NCBI GenBank assembly: GCA_003022255.1
Contig: PXPA01000017.1
Location: 1-8,135, forward strand
Direction: 5' to 3'
DNA from: Parcubacteria group bacterium SW_6_46_9
GTDB taxonomy: Bacteria > Patescibacteriota > Minisyncoccia > Phycocordibacterales > SW-6-46-9
Length of the DNA: 8,135 nt
In this document: one piece after another, positions 1 to 5,157 of the stretch
Layout of the letters: each line of letters begins with the position of its first letter
Position numbering within the stretch: position 1 is the stretch's first letter
The notes under the pieces: model-generated
Told to the model about the DNA's origin: nothing
The model's database searches: none
The model's input: only the letters and a program-made list of their open reading frames with translations
Translations under genes and position numbers: made by a program

Positions 1-189
1 CACGAGACACTCTCGTGCTGTGATTTCAGCCAAGCTGAAAACCGTGCTCACAGCACTCCGAGAGGCACGTGAGAAGCGGGGTGCTCACTTGGTTAAAACA
101 TTCCCCTAACAAAGAAACGAATACAACCACATGAAGGAGGTGCTTGCAACTGACAAATCTGCAAGATAGCAATTACTTAGCTAAAACTA
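1..189 (+). repeat. Hairpin-rich non-coding repeat, copy A
   Basis: No convincing gene lies here. Positions 1-17 form a hairpin (CACGAGA / TCTCGTG). Positions 14-57 form a nested structure: outer arms GTGCTGTGA and TCACAGCAC enclose an inner stem TTTCAGC / GCTGAAA. Positions 78-95 (GGGGTGCTCACTTGGTTA) are identical to 1319-1336. After both copies the next 48 bases have the same length and end in similar words (GGAGGTGC here, GGAAGTGC at 1320-1383), so this is a diverged copy of the element described at 1205-1440. The left end lies outside the window. Confidence 0.5.
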
Positions 190-380
190 TCAGAAAAAAC
201 GTAAGATGGGCATGAGGCAAACGAACGAGTACCTCGGTGCTGACAGGGCTTCGGAGCAGAAAATGCACGGTATGTGATTTTCTTGGTCGTTATAACTCTG
301 GCACTTCCTTAGCAAAGCCGGTTCAAACCACAGCTTTCGGACATGCTGTAACCGAGTGAACACCGCTTGCTGGCGGGTAC
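190..380 (-). repeat. Diverged inverted copy of the repeat downstream module
   Basis: Read on the minus strand, about 257-366 aligns with plus-strand 1311-1426 over roughly 110 bases with only small gaps. Shared blocks include TGGCACTTCCTT (299-310), the reverse complement of 1375-1386, and CGGACATG (338-345), whose complement lies at about 1340-1347. A 64-codon open frame exists on this strand, but the matching frame in the other copy does not conserve the reading, so I treat it as non-coding. The copy sits head-to-head with the hairpin element at 381-498. Confidence 0.5.
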
Positions 381-498
381 GCACAAATCCCCAGCGGTGA
401 TTTGTGCTCAGTCCTCGGTTCGCTCTCCCCCCCTACACATGTAGTGGGGGAGCCATGCCCGCTCACCTGCGGAGCCCGAACAAAACAGGGGTACTCAC
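381..498 (+). repeat. Two-hairpin structured element, copy B
   Basis: Hairpin I is 381-389 (GCACAAATC) with 399-407 (GATTTGTGC), loop CCCAGCGGT. The tail CTCAGTCCTCG follows. Hairpin II spans 425-452: eleven pairs with one C-T mismatch and an ACAT loop. Then come CTGCGGAG (467-474) and GGGGTACTCAC (488-498). The same order of constant words and variable hairpins occurs at 1235-1329. The stems differ between the copies but still pair, which points to a conserved structure. The element overlaps the likely start codon of the ftsB-like gene at 455. Confidence 0.55.
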
Positions 499-901
499 AT
501 CAGTTGTCGCTCATCCGCCAGGGCGGATTCGCTCCAAGACGCGGTGGAAACGCTGGGTGTTTTCCTTACCCACGGCAGTTATCTTACTCGTGCTGGTCGT
601 GCTTGTGGGGCGGGCCAGTTGGAATATGTACCAGACGTACCAGCAAACCAACGATCGGCTGCAGCGTTTGCAGGATGAAAAAAAGGAGCTTGTTGCTCGC
701 CGCGAGTCCGCAAAGCAGGCTGCAGCAGAAGTAACAACAAACCGTGGTCTGCGGGAGGAGATACGAGAAAAGTTTTCTGTCGCCAAACCCGGAGAGCGAG
801 TCATTGTACTGAATGAGAATCAGTCCAACCAGGCAACAACAACCAAAAGCCAAGAATCGTCGTGGTGGCAAAAGCTAAAAGCAACTGCGTGGCCATTTTA
901 G
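455..901 (+). CDS. FtsB/DivIC-like septum formation protein
   Basis: Predicted 148-residue bitopic protein. A basic stretch (TRWKRW, about residues 29-34) precedes a membrane segment at about 35-53. A probable coiled coil runs from about 57 to 93 (QTYQQTNDRLQRLQDEKKEL). Then comes the block REKFSVAKPGERVIVL (104-119), which is characteristic of the FtsB/DivIC family, and a polar tail ending in a Trp-rich stretch. Family members act in the divisome and bind partner division proteins through the coiled coil; that role is inferred here. I chose ATG 455; a GTG at 404 in the same frame lies inside hairpin I. The first ~25 residues are encoded by repeat DNA (element B plus a 16-bp palindrome), so the N-terminus is uncertain. 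No strong ribosome binding site is seen. The gene ends 51 bp before the glutaredoxin gene on the same strand. Confidence 0.75.
   Translation: MPAHLRSPNKTGVLTSVVAHPPGRIRSKTRWKRWVFSLPTAVILLVLVVLVGRASWNMYQTYQQTNDRLQRLQDEKKELVARRESAKQAAAEVTTNRGLREEIREKFSVAKPGERVIVLNENQSNQATTTKSQESSWWQKLKATAWPF
513..528. repeat. 16-bp palindrome ATCCGCC-AG-GGCGGAT
   Basis: A perfect 7-bp inverted repeat around AG lies in the N-terminal codons (about residues 20-25) of the ftsB-like gene. It resembles the GC-rich short palindromes scattered through many CPR genomes (recollection of the group, not searched). Confidence 0.6.
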
Positions 902-914
902 GAAATAATTTTGT

Positions 915-920
915 TATACT
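915..920 (+). promoter_or_regulatory. Likely -10 box (TATACT) for the glutaredoxin gene
   Basis: TATACT lies 33 bp upstream of the ATG at 953, in the AT-rich gap after the ftsB-like stop. No good -35 is visible at the usual distance, so this is a weak call. The implied leader of roughly 26 nt has no Shine-Dalgarno sequence. Confidence 0.4.
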
Positions 921-952
921 GTAGAGGCAATTAATCATTAAATTATCTAATC

Positions 953-1204
953 ATGAAAAAAGTTACGCTTTACACAACTCCATCCTGTCAGTACTGTGAG
1001 CAGGCAAAAGAGTACATGAAAGAGCATGATATTGATTACAAGTATTACGATGTGTCCGAAGATACCGACCGAAGGAAAGAGATGATTGAAAAGTCTGGCC
1101 AGATGGGCGTACCGGTTATTGAGCTTGGTGATGAGTTGATGGTTGGTTTTGATGAAGAGCGTTTCGAAGATATGATTCAAAAACACAAGGAGGAGAACGA
1201 ATAG
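953..1204 (+). CDS. Small glutaredoxin / NrdH-like redoxin
   Basis: An 83-residue protein with a complete thioredoxin-fold glutaredoxin pattern. It has a beta strand VTLYTTP and the redox motif CQYC at residues 12-15. The cis-proline loop GVPV (52-55) and the GFDEERF helix start (65-71) follow. The length fits the NrdH/Grx-like short redoxins. Such proteins pass electrons to disulfide substrates, for example ribonucleotide reductase, or deglutathionylate proteins; the partner here is unknown. The start is the only ATG before the first strand. There is no Shine-Dalgarno sequence; the 50 bp upstream are AT-rich and contain a TATACT box. Immediately after the stop comes repeat element copy C, whose hairpins at 1218-1232 and 1235-1261 could also limit transcription. 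Confidence 0.9.
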   Translation: MKKVTLYTTPSCQYCEQAKEYMKEHDIDYKYYDVSEDTDRRKEMIEKSGQMGVPVIELGDELMVGFDEERFEDMIQKHKEENE

Positions 1205-1440
1205 GGCGTTCGCACCCGCGCTTCTGAAGCGCACGCAAGAATTCCCAGCGAGAATTCTTGCTCAGTCCTCGCGAAAAACAAAACCATGCGTTTTCCGCTG
1301 CGGAGTCGCTTCAGAGACGGGGTGCTCACTTGGTTAGGGCATGTCCGAGATCTGTGACTTATATTGGTTTTGTAAAGGAAGTGCCAAAGTGTAATAACCA
1401 AAAAAATCACAAGTCATGCATTTCTGTTATGCTGGGAGTG
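1205..1440 (+). repeat. Two-hairpin structured element, copy C, with downstream module
   Basis: A small hairpin GCGCTTC/GAAGCGC lies at 1218-1232. Hairpin I pairs 1235-1244 (GCAAGAATTC) with 1252-1261 (GAATTCTTGC), loop CCAGCGA. CTCAGTCCTCG follows. Hairpin II pairs 1271-1279 with 1290-1298, with one mismatch. CTGCGGAG (1298-1305) and GGGGTGCTCACTTGGTTA (1319-1336) come next. Positions 1311-1426 match the reverse complement of 257-366. A 61-codon TTG-started frame across the region is not conserved in the other copies. I see no gene. Confidence 0.55.
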
Positions 1441-1634
1441 TAACGACCGAATAGTTTTAGACTGCGCTGTGAGCAAAGTGATCGAGTAGTTCTAGACTGT
1501 GCTGAGCCTTAAAACACACGACCGAATGCGCTTGAGGTGTGGAGCCACTTAAGAAGCGGGGTGCCCGCCCTGTATCGTGATTCTGACGAGCTCGTGATCC
1601 AGACTTTCTGGTACGGGACTTGCTTAAATCAACA
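1441..1634. repeat. Degenerate ~35-bp tandem repeats and repeat fragments upstream of tRNA-Arg
   Basis: CGACCGAATAGTTTTAGACT at 1444-1463 is followed 35 bp later by a near copy (GATCGAGTAGTTCTAGACTG, 1480-1499). A shorter third start (ACGACCGAAT) lies at 1518-1527. The stretch AGAAGCGGGGTG near 1552-1563 recurs in copy A (about 73-83). A small hairpin CCAGA/TCTGG is at 1599-1611. No gene and no clear tRNA promoter are seen. Confidence 0.45.
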
Positions 1635-1706
1635 CTCCCCGTAGCTTAATGGATAAAGCACTCCCCTCCTAAGGGAGAGATGGTGGTTCGACTCCTCCCG
1701 GGGAGA
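1635..1706 (+). tRNA. tRNA-Arg (anticodon CCU)
   Basis: A 72-nt cloverleaf. The acceptor arms CTCCCCG and CGGGGAG pair perfectly, with discriminator A1706. The D arm is GCTT / AAGC. The anticodon stem is CTCCC / GGGAG with loop CTCCTAA, giving anticodon CCT (CCU), which reads AGG. The variable loop is four bases. The T arm is GGTGG / CCTCC around TTCGACT, with a U-U mismatch in the middle pair. The CCA tail is not encoded (ATG follows). Its last 18 bases recur exactly at 1883-1900. Confidence 0.93.
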
Positions 1707-1882
1707 TGTTCACTTCGTGAATATCGAAACGGAGCACGCAAATTTCTTTGCGTGCGTGTGGTGTCGAAAGGCGGAGTTATGTCGTGAGCAATGCGCAACG
1801 ACGAACGAGCCCGGCCAGGAGCCTCCCGATATTTCGATTTCTGCTTTTAAGCAGTATGAGAAATATCGAGGAGAGCTGACGG
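1707..1882 (+). other. Structured non-coding stretch between tRNA 3' end and its copy
   Basis: Strong hairpins lie in order. TTCAC/GTGAA spans 1709-1721. A nine-pair stem GCACGCAAA/TTTGCGTGC spans 1734-1755. A compound stem CGATATTT (1827-1834) / AAATATCG (1861-1868) encloses CTGCT/AGCAG (1841-1854). A 91-codon GTG frame runs through it but has no protein-like pattern and crosses the terminator. The transcript probably continues from tRNA-Arg to the terminator at 1886-1911. The stretch could be a tRNA-linked RNA, a repeat, or the remnant of something inserted at the tRNA 3' end. Confidence 0.45.
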
Positions 1883-1900
1883 CGACTCCTCCCGGGGAGA
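1883..1900 (+). repeat. Exact 18-bp copy of the tRNA-Arg 3' end
   Basis: The sequence CGACTCCTCCCGGGGAGA is identical to 1689-1706, the T-loop to discriminator part of tRNA-Arg. The arrangement of tRNA 3' end, intervening DNA and direct repeat resembles the att sites of elements that integrate into tRNA genes, but only 176 bp lie between and no integrase is present. Confidence 0.7.
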
Positions 1901-1911
1901 CTTTTTCTTTT
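1886..1911 (+). terminator. Intrinsic terminator behind tRNA-Arg
   Basis: The stem CTCCT / GGGAG (1886-1890 with 1895-1899) has a CCCG loop and is followed by AC and a T-rich run TTTTTCTTTT. It is built from the copied tRNA 3' end. GAGGAG at 1868-1873 can pair with CTCCTC at 1886-1891, an alternative fold that would break the terminator stem. Confidence 0.55.
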
Positions 1912-1957
1912 GGTCCGGCAAACGAAGCAGCTTTAATTAATAGAATGACAGCGTGTT

Positions 1958-2518
1958 TTATAATCCCCACTGATCAGCGAAGCAGTAATTGAAGTCTGCG
2001 TTTACAATATTCGCGTTACCACCACATTTTTGGTCACGGACCTTGCCGCTTTGGATCGGAATACCGAACCGTTCACTAAGCTGTTCTTTGGCTTTTTGCG
2101 TTTCTAATGTGTTAATTGAGATGCAGTAATCTTCTCCACACCGTGCAGAGTCCCAGCCGTAAAACTGGGCGCTGTTGCTGTTATCGTTGCACGCAGCGCC
2201 ACCGGGATCAGACGGAACGCGGCCAAATAAATTCGAGTTCTTGATATCACCCTTGATATCCGAGTTGCACTTATTTGAGATATGAACCCCACTAGTATCA
2301 CTTTGACCTGGCGGTTGTCCGTTATTGTAATAATACTGATCTATTAGTGGAATGATTGTCGTCATTTGCTCAACCCGCTTCGCGTCTCGCGCTGAGGCTC
2401 GTACATCGGAAATACTCGATAAAACGACACTTGAAAGTAAGCTAATAACAGAAATTACGACCAAAAGTTCAATCAACGTAAAACCAGCATGTTTTTTCTG
2501 CAAGGCTGACAGACCCAT
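1958..2518 (-). CDS. Type IV pilin-like protein (pilin 1, last of four)
   Basis: A 186-residue protein from ATG 2518. It has a short basic leader (MGLSALQKKHAG) and the class III signal G/FTLIELLVVISVISLL, with Glu at mature position 5. A hydrophobic helix and the block SARDAKRVEQMTT follow, then a Cys-rich globular part. The prepilin peptidase PilD would cleave after the Gly and methylate the Phe. The C-terminal half (FYGWDSARCGEDYCISIN, then CGGNANIVNADFNYC) closely matches pilin 3. The start is uncertain: ATG 2539 adds seven residues and has AAAAGGA ten bases upstream. It is separated from pilin 2 by about 300 bp, so it may have its own promoter. Role: pilus subunit or minor pilin for attachment or DNA uptake, by family only. 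Confidence 0.85.
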   Translation of the reverse strand: MGLSALQKKHAGFTLIELLVVISVISLLSSVVLSSISDVRASARDAKRVEQMTTIIPLIDQYYYNNGQPPGQSDTSGVHISNKCNSDIKGDIKNSNLFGRVPSDPGGAACNDNSNSAQFYGWDSARCGEDYCISINTLETQKAKEQLSERFGIPIQSGKVRDQKCGGNANIVNADFNYCFADQWGL

Positions 2519-2845
2519 ATTACTCACAGAATACCACATTTCTAACCGATCCTTTTCAAGCTGAAATACGTCAGAAAAGTAGAAAAAAGAGGGTTTCCAT
2601 AGACAACAAACACATGCAATACGTGAGCTTCCGCAGCTCACACCGTGTCATGCTTATGTGTTATCGGAAGAGATCAAAAGACATAAGAGAGGTCATAATG
2701 AGCCGACCTCAAGCTAACGAGAAGCTTTACTTGTGAGTAGCGAGTTCTTTTACTAAAAACTACTTCAATAAAACAAGCATTCTTTCATTATCAGGTGTAC
2801 TGAAAATATGTGTATACTATTAAGTTTTTTTGGTGAGTGATTTGC
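2519..2845. other. Intergenic gap between pilins 1 and 2
   Basis: AT-rich spacer with no supported gene. A seven-pair hairpin GTGAGCT/AGCTCAC lies at 2623-2641 in what would be the leader of pilin 1. It lacks a T-run in either direction, so I do not call it a terminator. No promoter pair is convincing enough to place. Confidence 0.4.
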
Positions 2846-3364
2846 CTATCCAGATGAGTCTCCGACATTAATCACGTAATCTGCTTGATTCACGCTGGCT
2901 TCGCCACCACATGTTGTATCGCGACGAATATTATCGGCGGTTTCTGCCTCGTTAAAGCTAATAGTTACAATATAGCCACCACCTTCGCTGTTGCAATGAT
3001 ACCCGTCATAGTAGTAATAATACGTGCTGTCGCCCGGACCTTGAGGATCATGGGGAGCGTCACCGTTCATGTAAGGGGCAAGTAATGAGTCAATTGTTGC
3101 TCCTTCACCAATCCTTCCGTTTGCTTCTGAGCTATTGTCATCGCAACTGGACGGATGTTCACACGGAAATTCATTATGATCATTGAAATAAGCTTGCAAG
3201 GCACGTTCAATTTGGCGCATGTCTTGTTTGCGCCGTGTATCCCGTGCACTTGCTCGGGCTCCGGAAAGAGAAGCAAGTACTGCACTGGAAAGCAGGCTGA
3301 TGATAGCGATTACCACCAGAAGCTCTATCAGCGTGAAGCCATTATTGTTATTTTTTGGGAACAT
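2846..3364 (-). CDS. Type IV pilin-like protein (pilin 2)
   Basis: A 172-residue prepilin. The leader MFPKNNNNG precedes cleavage before FTLIELLVVIAIISLL, with Glu at mature position 5. SGARASARDTRRKQDMRQIE, the usual start of the amphipathic helix, follows. The globular domain is rich in Tyr and Asn (TYYYYYDGYHC) and ends with CGGEASVNQADY, the shared C-terminal motif of this cluster. The ATG lies 8 bp after the stop of pilin 3, so the two are co-transcribed. There is no Shine-Dalgarno sequence, suggesting translational coupling or leader-independent initiation. The DNA for its N-terminal helix shares a 31-base exact stretch (around 3250-3280) with pilin 4. Confidence 0.88.
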   Translation of the reverse strand: MFPKNNNNGFTLIELLVVIAIISLLSSAVLASLSGARASARDTRRKQDMRQIERALQAYFNDHNEFPCEHPSSCDDNSSEANGRIGEGATIDSLLAPYMNGDAPHDPQGPGDSTYYYYYDGYHCNSEGGGYIVTISFNEAETADNIRRDTTCGGEASVNQADYVINVGDSSG

Positions 3365-3372
3365 ACAGGTAA

Positions 3373-3954
3373 TTAGGTTTGGTCAACAAAGCAGTAATTA
3401 AAGTCTGCGGTGCCGATGTCTGCATCTCCACCACCGGTAACAAACTGAACACCGTTAGATATATTGTTATCTCGATCGAGGTACTGATTATTCAGCGTTT
3501 CCAAAGCTTCTTGGGTTTCAACTTTGTTTATAGAAATACAGTATTCACCTTCACAGCAATGCGCTGAATCCCATCCATAAAAATACTCATTACCTCCATT
3601 CGGGTCGTTGCATTCAGTAATGCTTTCTGATGGATCTGTTGGCATTTCAGTAAGATACCCTCCGTCAATTAGATCCTTGTAAATGTCTGAGTTTGTACAG
3701 TTGGCGGAAGCCTGTACCCCACTGTTATCTCCGGACCCCGGCCAATTACCAGTATCTGATTTGTAGGCTTGTACGGCAGTGCGAAACTGGTTAATATCGG
3801 AAATTCGTCGTGTGTCTCGTGCAGACTCTCGTGCGCCGGAAATAGAAGCAAGTACTGCACTGGAAAGCAGGGATATGATTGCGATAACTACCAGAAGTTC
3901 AATAAGAGTGAAACCATTATTGTATCGAAAAAAATTATCCATACGCACTATCAT
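3373..3954 (-). CDS. Type IV pilin-like protein (pilin 3)
   Basis: 193 residues from ATG 3954; an alternative ATG at 3942 gives 189. The leader MIVRMDNFFRYNNG precedes FTLIELLVVIAIISLL with Glu at mature position 5. SGARESARDTRRISDINQFR, the amphipathic helix start, follows. The globular part contains FYGWDSAHCCEGEYCISIN and ends GGGDADIGTADFNYC, nearly the same as pilin 1, so these two are the closest pair at the C-terminus. At the N-terminal DNA level it is closest to pilin 4: 47 identical bases at 3857-3903 and 4420-4466. It lies 41 bp after pilin 4 and 8 bp before pilin 2 in one likely operon. Secreted and membrane-anchored until assembled. Confidence 0.88.
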   Translation of the reverse strand: MIVRMDNFFRYNNGFTLIELLVVIAIISLLSSAVLASISGARESARDTRRISDINQFRTAVQAYKSDTGNWPGSGDNSGVQASANCTNSDIYKDLIDGGYLTEMPTDPSESITECNDPNGGNEYFYGWDSAHCCEGEYCISINKVETQEALETLNNQYLDRDNNISNGVQFVTGGGDADIGTADFNYCFVDQT

Positions 3955-3995
3955 TCAAAAACATGAGTATCTAAGTTAAAGTTTTGTTAGGCATA

Positions 3996-4505
3996 CTATT
4001 CTGGACATATGATGCGATTGAAGTCAGCTTGGTCAATACCCTCATCACCACCTTTTGTTGTTTCTCTGTCTTTGCTAGAGTTTGTTTCCAGTCTGTTCAC
4101 ACTGATTGCAGCAGCGGATCCATCACAGATGTCTTCCGAATCCCAATGGTACGGATCGTAGGCGTAGTAAAACCCGCTGTTTCCAGATTTTGGATCAGTC
4201 GGGACGCTGCCACCAAAATAATCTTTCAGTTCGTTGACCACACAAAAACTTTCATTGCTTAGGTGTCTTCCGTTAGTCGTATTACAGCCGCTACCCTGAC
4301 CGGGAATATGACTGTTGTCTAACCGGTACTGCTCGATAGCAGTTTGGATTTGTTGCATATCTTGTCTTCGCCGTGTATCCCGCGCATTTGCTCGGGCTCC
4401 GGAAAGAGAAGCAAGTACCGCACTGGAAAGCAGGGATATGATTGCGATAACTACCAGAAGTTCAATCAGGGTAAAGCCACTACTGTGATTGGCATGGCTA
4501 GACAT
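3996..4505 (-). CDS. Type IV pilin-like protein (pilin 4, first of the cluster)
   Basis: 169 residues from ATG 4505; a TTG at 4514 would add three. The leader MSSHANHSSG precedes FTLIELLVVIAIISLL with Glu at mature position 5. SGARANARDTRRRQDMQQIQ follows. The globular part has GFYYAYDPYHWDSEDICDG and the C-terminal motif KGGDEGIDQADFN. It has fewer cysteines than pilins 1 and 3. It is the first gene of the cluster in transcription order, behind an AT-rich stretch (4506-4560) that probably holds the promoter, although I cannot place -35/-10 boxes with confidence. Family role: pilin or pseudopilin processed by PilD. No pilus assembly genes (PilB, PilC, PilD) are in the window. Confidence 0.88.
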   Translation of the reverse strand: MSSHANHSSGFTLIELLVVIAIISLLSSAVLASLSGARANARDTRRRQDMQQIQTAIEQYRLDNSHIPGQGSGCNTTNGRHLSNESFCVVNELKDYFGGSVPTDPKSGNSGFYYAYDPYHWDSEDICDGSAAAISVNRLETNSSKDRETTKGGDEGIDQADFNRIICPE

Positions 4506-4650
4506 AGGCGGCAATTATCTATTTTATTGTACATTATTATCTAATTATTTACTACCAAGTCGGGTAAATGATGCTGGAGGAAAGAGTTAGTCACGAGCAG
4601 GTAAAATGTTATGTCAAGAATCTTTTCCAGTAGGTTGGCTGGTGATTATC
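4506..4650. other. Intergenic gap upstream of the pilin cluster
   Basis: AT-rich near 4515-4555, with several TAAT-like words on the minus strand (for example TACAAT) that could serve as a -10 box for pilin 4. No matched -35 is at the right spacing. No gene. Confidence 0.3.
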
Positions 4651-4917
4651 TCACGACCATTCACCATTAATAAGTTTTTCTTTCTTCTCTCGACGCCATT
4701 TCTTTATTTGGGACTCTCGTTTTCGAGCTCCAGATTTATTCTCATATGGTTTTGACTTATAAACGAGCTCAAATGGCCCACGTTGTTTTGCCATTTGTGA
4801 GCTCTTTCCCGAGTTGTGTTTTGCGATACGCTTTTCCGGGTCAGGCGTAATTCCTGTGCAATAGTAACCGTTGGGGTTTTCAGCGATGTACACATGCCAG
4901 GTTGATTGCTTGCTCAT
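4651..4917 (-). CDS. GIY-YIG nuclease-domain protein
   Basis: An 88-residue single-domain protein. The first strand WHVYIAE (7-13) takes the GIY position. GYYCTGIT (17-24) takes the YIG position. Arg30 in EKRIAKHNSG is the conserved catalytic Arg, followed by HN (34-35). RGPFELVY matches the central strand, and Glu68 in ARKRESQIKKW is the conserved metal-binding Glu. Length and order match the small stand-alone UvrC/URI-like GIY-YIG proteins common in CPR and other bacteria. Their function is mostly unknown, with DNA repair or structure-specific cleavage suggested. The start is ATG 4917; a TTG at 4941 would add eight residues. The tail is very basic (KKWRREKKEKL), consistent with nucleic acid binding. 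It stands alone between the pilins and tRNA-Phe. Confidence 0.88.
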   Translation of the reverse strand: MSKQSTWHVYIAENPNGYYCTGITPDPEKRIAKHNSGKSSQMAKQRGPFELVYKSKPYENKSGARKRESQIKKWRREKKEKLINGEWS

Positions 4918-4945
4918 ACTCTCATTTGTTTTGCCCTTCAACTCT

Positions 4946-4986
4946 GTTCAGGACAAGCCCTTCGGCAAGCTCAGGGCCCTTCGAAC
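4946..4986. repeat. Imperfect palindromic dispersed repeat
   Basis: Outer arms GTTC and GAAC (4946-4949, 4983-4986) enclose GCCCT / AGGGC around CTTCGGCAAGCTCA. The core CCCTTCGGCAAGCTCAGGG resembles the CTTCGRCAAGCTCAGG repeats scattered in many environmental bacterial genomes (recalled, not searched). It lies just upstream of the GIY-YIG gene and downstream of tRNA-Phe, so it could also act as a transcription stop between them. Confidence 0.65.
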
Positions 4987-5070
4987 TAAAATATAGTGAT
5001 TACGTTTAGTAATGCACCTCAATTTGCTTGCCTTGAGTAAGTTCCGTCTTTGGCGGGACGCATCGAAAGG

Positions 5071-5142
5071 TGCTGGAGGAGGGAATCGAACCCACGACAC
5101 CCAGTGCTTCAAACTGGTGCTCTACCACTGAGCTACTCCAGC
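5071..5142 (-). tRNA. tRNA-Phe (anticodon GAA)
   Basis: A 72-nt cloverleaf on the minus strand. The acceptor GCTGGAG / CTCCAGC pairs perfectly, with discriminator A. The D arm is GCTC / GAGC. The anticodon stem is CCAGT / ACTGG with loop TTGAAGC, giving GAA. The variable loop is GTGTC. The T arm is GTGGG / CCCTC around TTCGATT, with a U-U mismatch at the second pair. The discriminator is followed by CC and then T, so no complete CCA is encoded and CCA would be added by nucleotidyltransferase. Confidence 0.95.
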
Positions 5143-5157
5143 AGTTAAAACATCTAA

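Noticed and set aside
190..384. 64-codon minus-strand frame in the inverted repeat copy
   Set aside because: It is a different frame from the one open in copy C and is composed wholly of repeat sequence; there is no start signal.
1258..1443. 61-codon TTG open frame in repeat copy C
   Set aside because: The start lies in hairpin I, and the corresponding frame in the inverted copy at 190-380 has stop codons, so the reading is not conserved.
1..1560. CRISPR array
   Set aside because: The repeats differ in length and sequence, are not evenly spaced, and have no cas genes nearby.
1635..1906. tmRNA or split-tRNA reading of the tRNA plus second 3' end
   Set aside because: The first tRNA is complete by itself, and the second copy covers only the 3' end with no 5' acceptor half. 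No tag-peptide frame is evident.
1717..1992. 91-codon GTG open frame behind tRNA-Arg
   Set aside because: It runs through strong hairpins and the terminator and overlaps the end of pilin 1 on the other strand; it has no ribosome binding site and no protein-like pattern.
2623..2641. Terminator between pilin 2 and pilin 1
   Set aside because: The hairpin has no T-run on either strand and lies near the start of pilin 1.
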